From positions 62,001-126,000 of the forward strand of contig NZ_SSNX01000003.1 in NCBI RefSeq assembly GCF_004801415.1: a stretch of DNA of 64,000 bases, given 5' to 3'. The DNA is from Deinococcus sp. KSM4-11. Its GTDB lineage: Bacteria; Deinococcota; Deinococci; Deinococcales; Deinococcaceae. The translations under genes were made by a program, and so were the position numbers. Of this stretch, positions 18,044 to 26,308 are shown one piece after another. The notes below the pieces were generated by a model. That model worked only from the letters and a program-made list of their open reading frames with translations. It was not told where the DNA came from and made no database searches. How positions within the stretch are numbered: position 1 is the stretch's first letter; every line of letters starts with the position of its first letter.

Positions 18044-18823
18044 TTACACCTCCGGTACGTACGCCTGCACCTCGGCCATCAGGTTGCGAGCGGTCAGGTC
18101 GAGGCGCACCGGGGTAATGCTGATCATCCCGGCCTGCACGGCGCCGTAATCGGTGTCCGGGTCGTCGCGGTCTGGTGCGGTGCTGGTGCCGGCCACCCAG
18201 TGGTACTCGCGGCCTTCGGGATCGTGGCGGGTGACGATGGTGTCCTCCCAGCGGTGCTCGCCCACGCGGGTGACGCGCACACCGCCGGGGGCCACGCGGG
18301 GAAAATTGACGTTCAGCAACGTGCGGGACGGCAGGCCGCGTTCCATGACCTGGACGGCCAGGCGGGCGGCGTAGGCGGCGCTGGGCGCGAAGTCGTACTC
18401 GCCGTCGGCGCTGCCCTGCTGGCTGAAGGCAATGGACGGTACGCCCATGGCGAGGCCCTCGATGGCGGCGGCGACCGTGCCGGAGTGCGTGAGGTCGTCA
18501 CCCAGGTTCGGGCCGAGGTTGATGCCGCTGACGATCAGGTCGGGTTTCCCGAGCAGGTGCACGCCGAGGACGACACAGTCGGCAGGCGTGCCGTCCACGC
18601 GGTAGGCGGGAATCTCGCCGAAGCCGGCGCTGGCGGTGTGCTTGAAGCGCAGTGGGCGGCGGATGGTGATGCCGTGCCCGACGGCGGACTGTTCGACGTC
18701 CGGGGCGACGATGGTCACGTCCACGCCGGGCAGGGAGGCCATGGCGAGGCCCAGGGCCTTGATACCGGGGCTGAAGATGCCGTCGTCGTTCGCGACGAGG
18801 ATGCTCTTGCGGGTGGGAGTCAT
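18044..18823 (-). CDS. surE: 5'/3'-nucleotidase SurE
   Basis: A 259-residue metal-dependent phosphatase with the SurE motifs ILVANDDGIFSPGIKAL (metal-binding DD), APDVEQSAVGHGIT, DGTPADCVVLG and VSGINLGPNLGDDLTHSGTVAAA. It releases phosphate from nucleoside monophosphates and is linked to stationary-phase survival. ATG 18823 has TACCCT seven bases upstream; the in-frame ATG 18844 would run through that box. Confidence 0.95.
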   Translation of the reverse strand: MTPTRKSILVANDDGIFSPGIKALGLAMASLPGVDVTIVAPDVEQSAVGHGITIRRPLRFKHTASAGFGEIPAYRVDGTPADCVVLGVHLLGKPDLIVSGINLGPNLGDDLTHSGTVAAAIEGLAMGVPSIAFSQQGSADGEYDFAPSAAYAARLAVQVMERGLPSRTLLNVNFPRVAPGGVRVTRVGEHRWEDTIVTRHDPEGREYHWVAGTSTAPDRDDPDTDYGAVQAGMISITPVRLDLTARNLMAEVQAYVPEV

Positions 18824-18830
18824 GCGGGTC

Positions 18831-18836
18831 AGGGTA
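18831..18836 (-). promoter_or_regulatory. -10 hexamer of a leaderless promoter (surE)
   Basis: TACCCT on the minus strand, 7 nt before ATG 18823. Confidence 0.45.
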
Positions 18837-19093
18837 GCGCCCACGCGTCAGGGGATGCTCCAGGCGGAGGAGCAACGGTGGTGGCGCGGTCAGCTGCCCT
18901 CACCCGCCGCACACGGGAGGGCGCGGCCTGACCAGCCCGGCTCATGGTTCCTTGATCTGCGGGCCATAAAGTACGGTTCTCCAGCGCAATCCGTCGCGGG
19001 AACTTACCCTGTGCGCAGCACGATCCAGGCCACACCCGCGCCTGTTCCCCTGCACCGTTCCGGGCACGTGCCCATCCTCTCCGAGGTCACTCC

Positions 19094-20800
19094 ATGAATC
19101 CACCCCTCCTGCCTTTTCTGAAGCCGAGCCTGCTGGCGGCCTGCGGCCTGCTGCTCCTCACAGCCTGCACGCTGGGCGGTAACCGTTCACGCAGCGCCGA
19201 CGGCTTCCTGACCTCGCAGACCATGACGGCAGGCACGACCGTGTTGAGCGCCGTCATGCCCACCGGCAAGGCGTCGTTCAGCAAGGATCGCAGTGCCGGG
19301 GGAGCGGCGCTGAAGGTCGCTGGCGTCACGTCGGCGCGCGGCCTGGGCGTCAGTGCGCCGTCCACCCTGACCTACGACCTGGGAGCCCAGTGCCGCACCT
19401 TCACGGCCCGCGTGGGCGTGGATGACGAGTCCGGGGCATCCGGCAGCGCCACCTTCAAGGTGCTGGTCGATAACCGGCCCGTGTTCGATTCCGGCCCCCT
19501 GAAGGCCGGCGCGGCCAGGGCCGTGAATGTGAACGTGGAGGGCGGCGAGACCCTGAATCTGGTCGTCGAGGGTGGCTCCGGCCCGGAGCACCATGCGGAC
19601 TGGGCTGACGCGAAACTGGACGGCTGCGTGGTCTACAAGGCGCCGATCGAGGTCATGCCCTACGGCAGCGGCCCCATCACCATCAGCGGGAATTACCGCA
19701 GTGACGATCCGGACGTCCCGGCCATCAAGATCAGCACCACGCAGCCGGTCGTGATCCAGAACTGCGTGCTGGCGGGACGTGGGCACCTGATCAGCACCCG
19801 CATGCAGGGGTCGTTCACCACACAGGCGAACGTGACCGTACAGAACTGCCGGGGCTACGGCCTGAACCCGGACGTGCGGATGCGGGAGCCGGGGAGGTTC
19901 CTGCACCTGCAGGGGCCAGCGAACGTGACCGTGCAGAACAATTTCATGAAGCAGACGGGCGGCATCTACGTACAGGGCGGCCAGGACAATCCGCTGGCGC
20001 ACCTGCAGATCGTGCGGAACCGGGCCTTGAACATCGATGGACGGCGCAGCGACGGCGAGGGTGGCTGGCTCACGCCGGGGCCGTCGGACATGCAGGAGAA
20101 ATTCTTCCGGGCGCAGTTCGTGCAGCTCAACGACGTGCGTGCCGTGCCGGACGCGGAGATCGCGTGGAACCGCGTGGAGAACGAGCCGGGGTACAGCCGT
20201 GTGGAGGACAACATCAGCATCTACGTGTCCTCGGGCACGCCGGGACACCCGATCCGCATTCAGCACAACCTGATCCGGGGAGCCTACGCGTACCCGCCGG
20301 ATCTGGAGGGGTACAGCGGCGGGGGCATCATCACGGACGGGTGCGTGTCACGCTACGTGGACATCGGGAACAACACGGTGCTGGAGACCAGCAACCACGG
20401 GATTGCCATTGCCAACGGCGAGAATGTCGCCATTCACGACAACCTCGTGCTGGGCACGGGCCTGCTGGCGGGCGGCAAGCACGCGGGCGGGGCCGACAAC
20501 GGAATCTATGTCCGCTGGGCCAGAAATTGCAGCCAGATGGGTGTGAACCTGGGGAACAACTCGGTCACGAGGAACACGGTGGGGTTCGGGCAGCCCACCG
20601 CGAGTGATCCGGATCAGCGACACGATCTGTACGTGGCCTCGAATGGGCAGGGCAAGCCGCTGGCGCAGCAGTCGGGCAATACGCTGGTGGCCCCGACGAA
20701 CGAGCGCATCACGCGCAGCCAGCCGGACATCATCGAACGGGCCGTCACGGACTGGGAAGGGCAGCTCGGCTCGAACAACGTGGTCGTCGGCGCGCAGTAA
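19094..20800 (+). CDS. Lipoprotein with NPCBM-like domain and right-handed beta-helix
   Basis: A 568-residue lipoprotein (lipobox LTAC, Cys25). Residues of about 38-155 resemble an NPCBM/galactose-binding-like module (YDLGAQCRTFTARVGVDDES, VLVDNRPVFDSG, ADWADAKL). Residues 165-540 are parallel beta-helix coils with repeated N-V-T-V-Q-N and GIAIANGENVAIHDNLV rungs, as in polysaccharide lyases and hydrolases. The N-terminal module and surface location suggest action on an extracellular or wall polysaccharide; no catalytic residues could be assigned. The start has GAGGT upstream. Confidence 0.82.
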   Translation: MNPPLLPFLKPSLLAACGLLLLTACTLGGNRSRSADGFLTSQTMTAGTTVLSAVMPTGKASFSKDRSAGGAALKVAGVTSARGLGVSAPSTLTYDLGAQCRTFTARVGVDDESGASGSATFKVLVDNRPVFDSGPLKAGAARAVNVNVEGGETLNLVVEGGSGPEHHADWADAKLDGCVVYKAPIEVMPYGSGPITISGNYRSDDPDVPAIKISTTQPVVIQNCVLAGRGHLISTRMQGSFTTQANVTVQNCRGYGLNPDVRMREPGRFLHLQGPANVTVQNNFMKQTGGIYVQGGQDNPLAHLQIVRNRALNIDGRRSDGEGGWLTPGPSDMQEKFFRAQFVQLNDVRAVPDAEIAWNRVENEPGYSRVEDNISIYVSSGTPGHPIRIQHNLIRGAYAYPPDLEGYSGGGIITDGCVSRYVDIGNNTVLETSNHGIAIANGENVAIHDNLVLGTGLLAGGKHAGGADNGIYVRWARNCSQMGVNLGNNSVTRNTVGFGQPTASDPDQRHDLYVASNGQGKPLAQQSGNTLVAPTNERITRSQPDIIERAVTDWEGQLGSNNVVVGAQ

Positions 20801-20814
20801 CGGTGATCGCGCCG

Positions 20815-20849
20815 CAGGCTGGCCGGTAGGGAAGTCCCCGGCCAGCCTG
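20815..20849 (+). terminator. Hairpin after the beta-helix lipoprotein gene
   Basis: A 12-bp perfect stem (20815-20826 with 20838-20849), 11-nt loop, followed by TTCGACTT. It lies 15 bp after the stop and just before the first DnaA box. Confidence 0.6.
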
Positions 20850-20853
20850 TTCG

Positions 20854-21046
20854 ACTTATCCACAAACTCCTGTGGATAAGTCCTGGCACACCTCACGACT
20901 ACAGCCCGAGAATGCGGTAGGCCATTTTCTTGCTCCAGGACGCGATTTAAACGACCACCTCTAGCGCAAGCCGCCCCCCGTCCACAGGGTTATCCACAGG
21001 CCCCTGAAGTTATCCACACCCCCCAAGTGGGCGGGGATGTGGATAA
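20854..21046. other. Cluster of five perfect DnaA boxes in a convergent intergenic region
   Basis: TTATCCACA occurs exactly at 20856-20864 (+), 20990-20998 (+) and 21010-21018 (+), and as its complement at 20871-20879 and 21038-21046. The first two form an 11-bp perfect inverted repeat (20854-20864 and 20871-20881) around a 6-nt spacer. A near match, GTCCACAGG, lies at 20980-20988. The gap holds no gene and is flanked by convergent genes. Only a mildly AT-rich stretch (ATTTAAAC near 20945) is present, and neither dnaA nor dnaN is in the window. Candidate roles are a DnaA-titration or regulatory site, or part of an origin. Confidence 0.85.
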
Positions 21047-21127
21047 CTCCCGCCACGTGGACGGGAGCTGGCAATGAATCTGGACGGACGTGGGCTGACG
21101 GAGCACCCCCAGCCCTGGCCCCTGGGT

Positions 21128-22297
21128 TTACTTGCCGACCTGCGCCAGGTGCAGGTAGTACGCACTGGTCTTGTCGTTGGGATCGAGCGCCACCGCCTTG
21201 CCGTAGGCCTCGATGGCGCCAGGGTAGTCCTTCGCCTCGTACCGGACGCGGCCCAGCCACGCCCAGGCCTTGGCATAGTTCACGTTCTGTGTGGCGGCGT
21301 CCTGGAAGCCCGCACCGGCCCCCGCCTTGTCGCCCGCCGTGTACTTCGCGTAGGCCGCACGGAAGGCCTGCACGGGGCCAAGACCGTACTGCGCGGCCTC
21401 CTGGGCCAGGGCCAGGTTGTACTTGTCGGCGGCGTTCGCGCCCGGCAGGGCGGCGGCTCCCTGGAAGGCGGCCAGGGCGGCAGGCGCATCGTTCAGTTCC
21501 AGGGCCAGCCGCCCGGCCTCACGCCATGCCTCGGTGAAGTTCGGGGCGCTCTGCGCGGCCTCCTGGAAGCCCGCCAGGGCCTGGGGTTTGCGGCCCGTGT
21601 CGCGGTCACCGTAGGCGCGGCTGAAGGCTCGGACGGCGGCCGGGCCGTAGCGCCCGGCTCCCTGTGCCAGACCCCGGAAGTACGTGAGGGTCTTGTCGGT
21701 CGGGGTGAGGGCCAACGCCCGGTCATACAGGCTGACGGCGTCGGTGTAGTTCCCGCCTTCCAGCGCCGTCCGGGCGGCCCAGGTGAGGCAGGGCAGGTTC
21801 TGCGCGTCGTACTCCAGGCAGGTCTTGAAGGCGGCGGCGGCCTGGGCGGGCAGGTTCAGGGTGTACGCGGCGTACCCGAGGTTGTACTGCACAGTCGCGG
21901 CGGCCTTCAGGTCGTCACCGCCGGGCGTGGGGGCCTGCACGACGAACAGGGCATTCCAGCTGCGTTCCGCCTGCTTCCAGAATCCGACTTCCGTGTAGAT
22001 CTGGGCGCGCAGGCGCAGGTAATCCGTGTTCTTGGGCTCGTCGGCCACGGCGGCCTCGGCGGCGGCGGCGGCCTGCTTCCAGAGGGTCTGGTCGATGTTC
22101 GCGCTGCCCTTGGGGTACGTGCTCCGCGCCTGGTCGGCCAGCGTGCGGGCCTGCGACGCGGCCGTGGCCCCGTCGGCAATGGGCGCGGGGGCGGGCGCGA
22201 CCTGCGAGCCCGGCGGGGTGGTCGTGTCCTGCGCGGCGGCGGTCGGCACGGCCAGCAGGGCGGCGGTCAGGCTCAGGGTGAGACGAAGTGTGGGCAT
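21128..22297 (-). CDS. Exported tetratricopeptide-repeat protein
   Basis: A 389-residue protein with a signal peptide (LRLTLSLTAALLAVPTAAAQ) and Pro/Ala linker. Eight or so TPR-like helix pairs follow, for example VQYNLGYAAYTLNLPAQAAAAFKTCL, DAVSLYDRALALTPTDKTLTYF and the final GAIEAYGKAVALDPNDKTSAYYL. TPR arrays scaffold protein complexes; this one would work outside the membrane. No enzymatic domain is present. AGGAGG precedes ATG 22297. It converges toward the DnaA-box cluster. Confidence 0.85.
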   Translation of the reverse strand: MPTLRLTLSLTAALLAVPTAAAQDTTTPPGSQVAPAPAPIADGATAASQARTLADQARSTYPKGSANIDQTLWKQAAAAAEAAVADEPKNTDYLRLRAQIYTEVGFWKQAERSWNALFVVQAPTPGGDDLKAAATVQYNLGYAAYTLNLPAQAAAAFKTCLEYDAQNLPCLTWAARTALEGGNYTDAVSLYDRALALTPTDKTLTYFRGLAQGAGRYGPAAVRAFSRAYGDRDTGRKPQALAGFQEAAQSAPNFTEAWREAGRLALELNDAPAALAAFQGAAALPGANAADKYNLALAQEAAQYGLGPVQAFRAAYAKYTAGDKAGAGAGFQDAATQNVNYAKAWAWLGRVRYEAKDYPGAIEAYGKAVALDPNDKTSAYYLHLAQVGK

Positions 22298-22406
22298 GGT
22301 AAACCTCCTGGTTCATTGACCCTAAGGGTGGGGAGTGCGGCGGACGTGAGAATGGAGCGAAGGATCATGGGCGTTGCGGGCGGCGTCTGGTAAAACAGAG
22401 GGCATT

Positions 22407-23066
22407 GTGAGTGACCCTGCTTCCCCCCGCGTGTACCCGCTGCGCCTGTACGGTGACCCGGTACTGCGCCGCAAAGCCAAACCGCTGCGCGTGACCGACA
22501 CGCTGACCGTACCGGGCGTCGGCCCGCAGACCGTCCGGCAGGTGGCCAACGCCATGCTGGAAACCATGTTCGAGGCGCGCGGCGTGGGACTGGCCGCGCC
22601 GCAGATCGGGCTGCCCGTGCGGATGTTCGTGGCGGTCGAGTACGAGGACGACGAGGAGGAGCACGAGGGCCAGGACAAGCCGCTGCGCTCGCGGGTGCTG
22701 CGGGAGTTCGTGATGATCAACCCGGTGCTCAAGGTAACTGACAAGAAAAAGGACAAGTCCTACCAGGAGGGCTGCCTGAGCATTCCCGGCATCTACGAGG
22801 AGGGCGTGGCCCGGGCGCGCGCCGTGCAGGTCAGCTATACGGATCTGGACGGTGCCCAGAAGGTGCTGGAGGCCGACGATTACCTCGCGCGGGTCTTCCA
22901 GCACGAGACCGACCATCTGGACGGCGTGCTGTTCCTGGATCGCCTGCCGGCCGAGGTGACCGAGGAGTACCGCAAGGAGCTGCTGGCCATCCAGCAGAAG
23001 TCCAAGGCCCTGCTGAACGAACTGGTACGGCGTGAGCAGGCGCACAGCGTCGAGGAGAACCTTTGA
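22407..23066 (+). CDS. def: Peptide deformylase
   Basis: A 219-residue protein with all three deformylase motifs: GVGLAAPQIG, EGCLSIPG (Cys metal ligand) and QHETDHLDG (two His ligands and catalytic Glu). It removes the N-formyl group from nascent proteins. A charged insertion (YEDDEEEHEGQDKPLRS) between motifs 1 and 2 makes it longer than most. GTG 22407 is taken as the start; the upstream ATG 22374 is in frame but has no supporting signal. Its stop overlaps fmt by TTGA. Confidence 0.95.
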   Translation: MSDPASPRVYPLRLYGDPVLRRKAKPLRVTDTLTVPGVGPQTVRQVANAMLETMFEARGVGLAAPQIGLPVRMFVAVEYEDDEEEHEGQDKPLRSRVLREFVMINPVLKVTDKKKDKSYQEGCLSIPGIYEEGVARARAVQVSYTDLDGAQKVLEADDYLARVFQHETDHLDGVLFLDRLPAEVTEEYRKELLAIQQKSKALLNELVRREQAHSVEENL

Positions 23067-24010
23067 GCGATCCGCGCGTCGCCTTCTTCGGCTCCCCGGC
23101 CTTCGCGGTGCCGGTGCTGGACGCCATCCGGGCAGCGTTCAAGGTGGTGCTGGTCGTGGCGCAGCCGGACAAGCCGGTCGGGCGCGGCCTGAAGCTCACG
23201 CCCCCACCCGTGGCGGCCCATGCGCACACCCTGGGCCTGCCGCTGGCCCAGCCGCAGAAACTGCGCGGGAACGCCGCCTTCGGAGCGACCCTGCGCGACT
23301 CCGGGGCCGACGTGGCCGTGACCTGCGCGTACGGGAAGATCCTCCCGGCGTCGCTGCTGGCCGTGCCCCGCCACGGGTTCCTGAACACACACACCAGCCT
23401 GCTGCCCGCCTACCGGGGCGCCGCGCCGATTCAGTGGGCGCTGATCAACGGCGAGACCGTTACGGGCACGACCATCATGCAGACTGATCCGGGCATGGAC
23501 ACCGGCCCCATATTGCTGCAAGAGGCCCTGCCCATCGATCCCTCATGGACGAGTGTGGAACTCGCGAATGCCCTGGGCGTGCAGGCCGCGCGGCTGATCG
23601 TGGACGCCCTGACGCACCTGGACACCCTGACGCCCACCCCGCAGGACGGCGCGCAGGCCACGCACGCGCCCATGCTCGTCAAGGAGGACGGCTTCGTCCG
23701 CTGGACCGACACCGCCCGCCAGATCGTGGATCGCTCGCGGGGCGTTGCCGCGTGGCCGCAGACGACCGCCTTCCTGCACGGCGCGCGCCTGAAGCTCACG
23801 GGGCTGGGAGTGGTGGACGGTTCTGGCACGCCCGGCGAGGTGCTGCGCATAGACGACACCGGTCTGACCGTCGCCACGCAGGACGCCGCCGTGCTCATCC
23901 AGACCGTCCAGCCCGAAGCCCGCAAGGCCCAGCCCGCGCTCGTCTGGGCCCAGGCCGCCGGGGTGACCCCCGGCACGCGCCTGGACGTGTGGGAACCTCC
24001 CACGCCCTGA
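23063..24010 (+). CDS. fmt: Methionyl-tRNA formyltransferase
   Basis: A 315-residue enzyme with the formyl-transferase fold and motifs VAFFGSPAFAVPVLDAI, the catalytic block LNTHTSLLPAYRGAAPIQWALINGE, and DTGPILLQ. It formylates initiator Met-tRNA with 10-formyl-THF, the step that peptide deformylase later reverses. The start is TTG 23063, overlapping the def stop; GAGGAGAA upstream supports it. The def-fmt pairing is common in bacteria. Confidence 0.95.
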   Translation: MSDPRVAFFGSPAFAVPVLDAIRAAFKVVLVVAQPDKPVGRGLKLTPPPVAAHAHTLGLPLAQPQKLRGNAAFGATLRDSGADVAVTCAYGKILPASLLAVPRHGFLNTHTSLLPAYRGAAPIQWALINGETVTGTTIMQTDPGMDTGPILLQEALPIDPSWTSVELANALGVQAARLIVDALTHLDTLTPTPQDGAQATHAPMLVKEDGFVRWTDTARQIVDRSRGVAAWPQTTAFLHGARLKLTGLGVVDGSGTPGEVLRIDDTGLTVATQDAAVLIQTVQPEARKAQPALVWAQAAGVTPGTRLDVWEPPTP

Positions 24011-24026
24011 GGGCGTACCCACCTGC

Positions 24027-24641
24027 GTGACCCTCACCTACCCGCTGACGCTGGAATTCAAATTCAGTCTGTTCACCGAACTCCGGGTTCACGATGCCGG
24101 AGGCCAGCTCATCGCGGTGGTGAAGGAGAAGAAATTCAGCGTCCGCGACGAGGTGCGTGTCTACGCCGACGAGGGCCGCCAGCGCCAGACGCACACCATG
24201 AAAGCCCAGGGCTTCCTGGCCGGTGCGCTCGACTTCAAGGCGCGCCGCTTCATCACCCGCGCGGACGGCTCCGAGGTCGGTTCGCTCCAGGCCCAGGGCC
24301 TGCGAACCCTGTGGGCCGCCACCTACGATCTGGTCGGCCCTGGCGGCGCCCCGCGTTTCACGCTGCGCGACGATCAACCATGGCTGGGCGTCGTCGAGGG
24401 GCTGCTCGACGTCATCCCGCTCGTGGGCGATCTGATCGGCGCGGCCTTCAATTACCTCGTGAATCCCACGTATACCGTCACGGACACCGCCGGAGCGGCG
24501 GCGTACCGGGTGCACAAGAAACGATCCTTCCTCTCGCGCCGCTTCACCATCGAGGAACTCCAGCCGCGCCGGGAAGCCGACGAGGAACTCGTGCTGCTCG
24601 GCCTGATCCAGCTCGTGCTGCGCGAACGCGAACGGGGTTGA
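24027..24641 (+). CDS. LURP-one-related (tubby-like beta barrel) family protein
   Basis: A 204-residue protein with the strand-rich pattern of LURP-one/scramblase-like domains: LTLEFKFSLFTELRVHDAGGQLIAVVKEKKFSVRDEVRVY, FKARRFITRADG, YTVTDTAGAAAYRVHKKRSFLSRRFTIEE. A hydrophobic hairpin (LGVVEGLLDVIPLVGDLIGAAFNYL) is inserted between strands. The function of bacterial members is unknown. GTG 24027 lies 16 bp after fmt; co-transcription is possible. Confidence 0.75.
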   Translation: MTLTYPLTLEFKFSLFTELRVHDAGGQLIAVVKEKKFSVRDEVRVYADEGRQRQTHTMKAQGFLAGALDFKARRFITRADGSEVGSLQAQGLRTLWAATYDLVGPGGAPRFTLRDDQPWLGVVEGLLDVIPLVGDLIGAAFNYLVNPTYTVTDTAGAAAYRVHKKRSFLSRRFTIEELQPRREADEELVLLGLIQLVLRERERG

Positions 24642-24695
24642 ACCTGAACCTCGTGGAATAGCCCCGCACTGGTCAGACGGTTCTGGCCCGTCGCC

Positions 24696-25421
24696 TCATT
24701 CCTTCCAGCTGGGCACCTTGCCATCGAACAGTGCGTAGGCGTCGCAACGCTCCCGCAACACGCACACGCTGCATTTCGGGGACGTCCACGAACAGACCCT
24801 CTGGCCGTGTCGCAGCAGGTTCACGTGCAGTTCGTATAGGAACGGCGGGTCGGAGGGCAACACCTTCAGGAGGGCCCTGTGCGCGGCCTGCTCGCCCATC
24901 TTCGGGATGGCGCCCACGCGGGTCGTGACGCGGTGAACGTGCGTGTCTACCGGGAACACGGGCCGGTGGTAGTTGAACAGCAGCACCAGGCTCGCGGTCT
25001 TGATGCCCACGCCGGGCAGATCCGTCAGCCACTTCACGGCGTCCTTTACAGGCAGGTCGCGCAGGAAGTCCAGGTCGTAACCGCTGGGGGAATCCCGGAT
25101 GGCCATGAGCGTCTGCTGGATCCGCGGGGCCTTGCTGTCCGGGTAGTTGCTGCGGCGGATGGCGTGGGCGACCTGCGCGGTGGGCGCGGCGATGATGGCG
25201 TCCCAGTCGCCCAGCCCGCGCAGTTCGTGGTACGCGGCTTCCTCGTCGGCGTGCGTGGTGCGCTGCGACAGAATTGTGCTGATCAGCTCGTGCATGGGCT
25301 CGCGGCGTGGATCCAGAGCCCGCTCGCCGTACTCGCCGCGCAGGATTGTCTTCATCCAGACGAGCAGTTCGGCCCGCTCCGGTTCCGGGCGGGCCACGTT
25401 GAGGAGGGGTTCAGTGGTCAC
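24696..25421 (-). CDS. nth: Endonuclease III-like DNA glycosylase/AP lyase
   Basis: A 241-residue HhH-GPD protein: helix-hairpin-helix LPGVGIKTASLVL with the catalytic Lys, the Asp in PVDTHVHRV, and a C-terminal 4Fe-4S loop with C-x6-C-x2-C-x5-C spacing (CSWTSPKCSVCVLRERC). It excises oxidised pyrimidines in base-excision repair. Deinococcus genomes carry several Nth paralogues; which one this is cannot be told here. The start is GTG 25421, three bases after the stop of a small acidic gene, so the two are probably one operon. Confidence 0.92.
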   Translation of the reverse strand: MTTEPLLNVARPEPERAELLVWMKTILRGEYGERALDPRREPMHELISTILSQRTTHADEEAAYHELRGLGDWDAIIAAPTAQVAHAIRRSNYPDSKAPRIQQTLMAIRDSPSGYDLDFLRDLPVKDAVKWLTDLPGVGIKTASLVLLFNYHRPVFPVDTHVHRVTTRVGAIPKMGEQAAHRALLKVLPSDPPFLYELHVNLLRHGQRVCSWTSPKCSVCVLRERCDAYALFDGKVPSWKE

Positions 25422-25424
25422 GCC

Positions 25425-25607
25425 TCACTGACCGGCGGGGGTATCTGTGTCCTCGACCTCGTCCCGGCCACCCTCCGCGGGTTCCGGTTTCGCGGCGGGG
25501 TCGATGTCTGGATCCTTGCCGCGATCCGCCTCGGGAATGGGGTGGCTCTGCCCCTCGGCGGGGGACGTATTGGCAGGGTCATAGCCGGTCTTCTGCTCGT
25601 CGCTCAT
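25425..25607 (-). CDS. Small acidic, disordered hypothetical protein
   Basis: A 60-residue product made mostly of Asp, Glu, Pro, Ala, Gly and Thr (EADRGKDPDIDPAAKPEP, GRDEVEDTDTPAGQ). It has no hydrophobic core and is expected to be unstructured. It lies directly upstream of nth with a 3-bp gap. An alternative ATG at 25613 adds two residues. It is accepted because of the tight spacing to nth and typical codon use; function unknown. Confidence 0.55.
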   Translation of the reverse strand: MSDEQKTGYDPANTSPAEGQSHPIPEADRGKDPDIDPAAKPEPAEGGRDEVEDTDTPAGQ

Positions 25608-25701
25608 GTCCACAGCTTGCGCGTGGGTGGAGGGGGAAGGATGCTGGGCGCCTCAGGGCACCTTAACGCAGCCCGGGCGAAGGTGGATCAGGTGTTGCCA
25701 T

Positions 25702-25729
25702 AAAAAATCCGCCCTTCTCAGGCGGTGAT
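25702..25729 (-). terminator. Rho-independent terminator of the macro-domain gene
   Basis: On the minus strand a short CCGCC/GGCGG hairpin is followed by ATTTTTTA, the best U tract seen in this window. It lies about 40 bp after the macro-domain stop. Confidence 0.7.
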
Positions 25730-25765
25730 GGAAGAAGGATAGCGCGGTATGCACGTCCTGTCAAT

Positions 25766-26296
25766 TCATGCATGCGACTCCGAGTCCAGGCGTGCCAGCG
25801 CGCGTCTGAACACGTTCAGGCTTACGGAGTCATACAGCACCACGCGGATCTCCAGATCTGGATGGTCGATCAGGACAGTGCGGATCGTCCTCAGGGTCAC
25901 GGCCGCTGCCTGATCCAGCGGATACCCGTAGACGCCCGTGCTGATGGCCGGGAAGGCAACGGAGTGATATCCAGCCTGCACGGCGAGTTCGAGGCTGTGA
26001 CGGTACGCTCCGGCCAGCAGGTCGGCCTCACCCGCATGCCCACCACGCCAGATGGGGCCGACCGCGTGAAGGACGGCCTTCACGCCCTGGCGCTCCAGCC
26101 CAAAGGCGGGCGTCATCACGGCCGTGCCCGTGGGCGTGCCGCCGATCGCGCGGATGGCACGCAGCAGTTCTGGGCCGGCCGCGCGGTGGATCACGCCGTC
26201 CACGCCGCCGCCGCCCGCGAGTTCCTTGTTGGCGGCCGTCACGATCACGTCGGTGGTCTGCGCGGCAATGTCGCCCTGCACCAGGATCAGCGGCAT
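25766..26296 (-). CDS. Macro-domain protein (ADP-ribose/O-acetyl-ADP-ribose hydrolase type)
   Basis: A 176-residue stand-alone macro domain: [37 protein letters not shown] (the ADP-ribose-binding Asp and the catalytic Asn-rich loop), VLHAVGPIW, and [13 protein letters not shown]. MacroD-type members remove ADP-ribose from proteins or deacetylate O-acetyl-ADP-ribose. A TAGGTT box six bases before ATG 26296 overlaps the gmk stop codon, so this gene seems to have its own promoter. Confidence 0.92.
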   Translation of the reverse strand: MPLILVQGDIAAQTTDVIVTAANKELAGGGGVDGVIHRAAGPELLRAIRAIGGTPTGTAVMTPAFGLERQGVKAVLHAVGPIWRGGHAGEADLLAGAYRHSLELAVQAGYHSVAFPAISTGVYGYPLDQAAAVTLRTIRTVLIDHPDLEIRVVLYDSVSLNVFRRALARLDSESHA

Positions 26297-26302
26297 GCTC
26301 CG

Positions 26303-26308
26303 AACCTA
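26303..26308 (-). promoter_or_regulatory. -10 hexamer of a leaderless promoter (macro-domain gene)
   Basis: TAGGTT on the minus strand, 6 nt before ATG 26296. It overlaps the TAG stop of guanylate kinase. Confidence 0.45.

Noticed and set aside
20801..21127. Calling the DnaA-box cluster oriC
   Set aside because: No dnaA or dnaN neighbour, weak AT-rich element and convergent flanks; kept as a DnaA-box cluster only.
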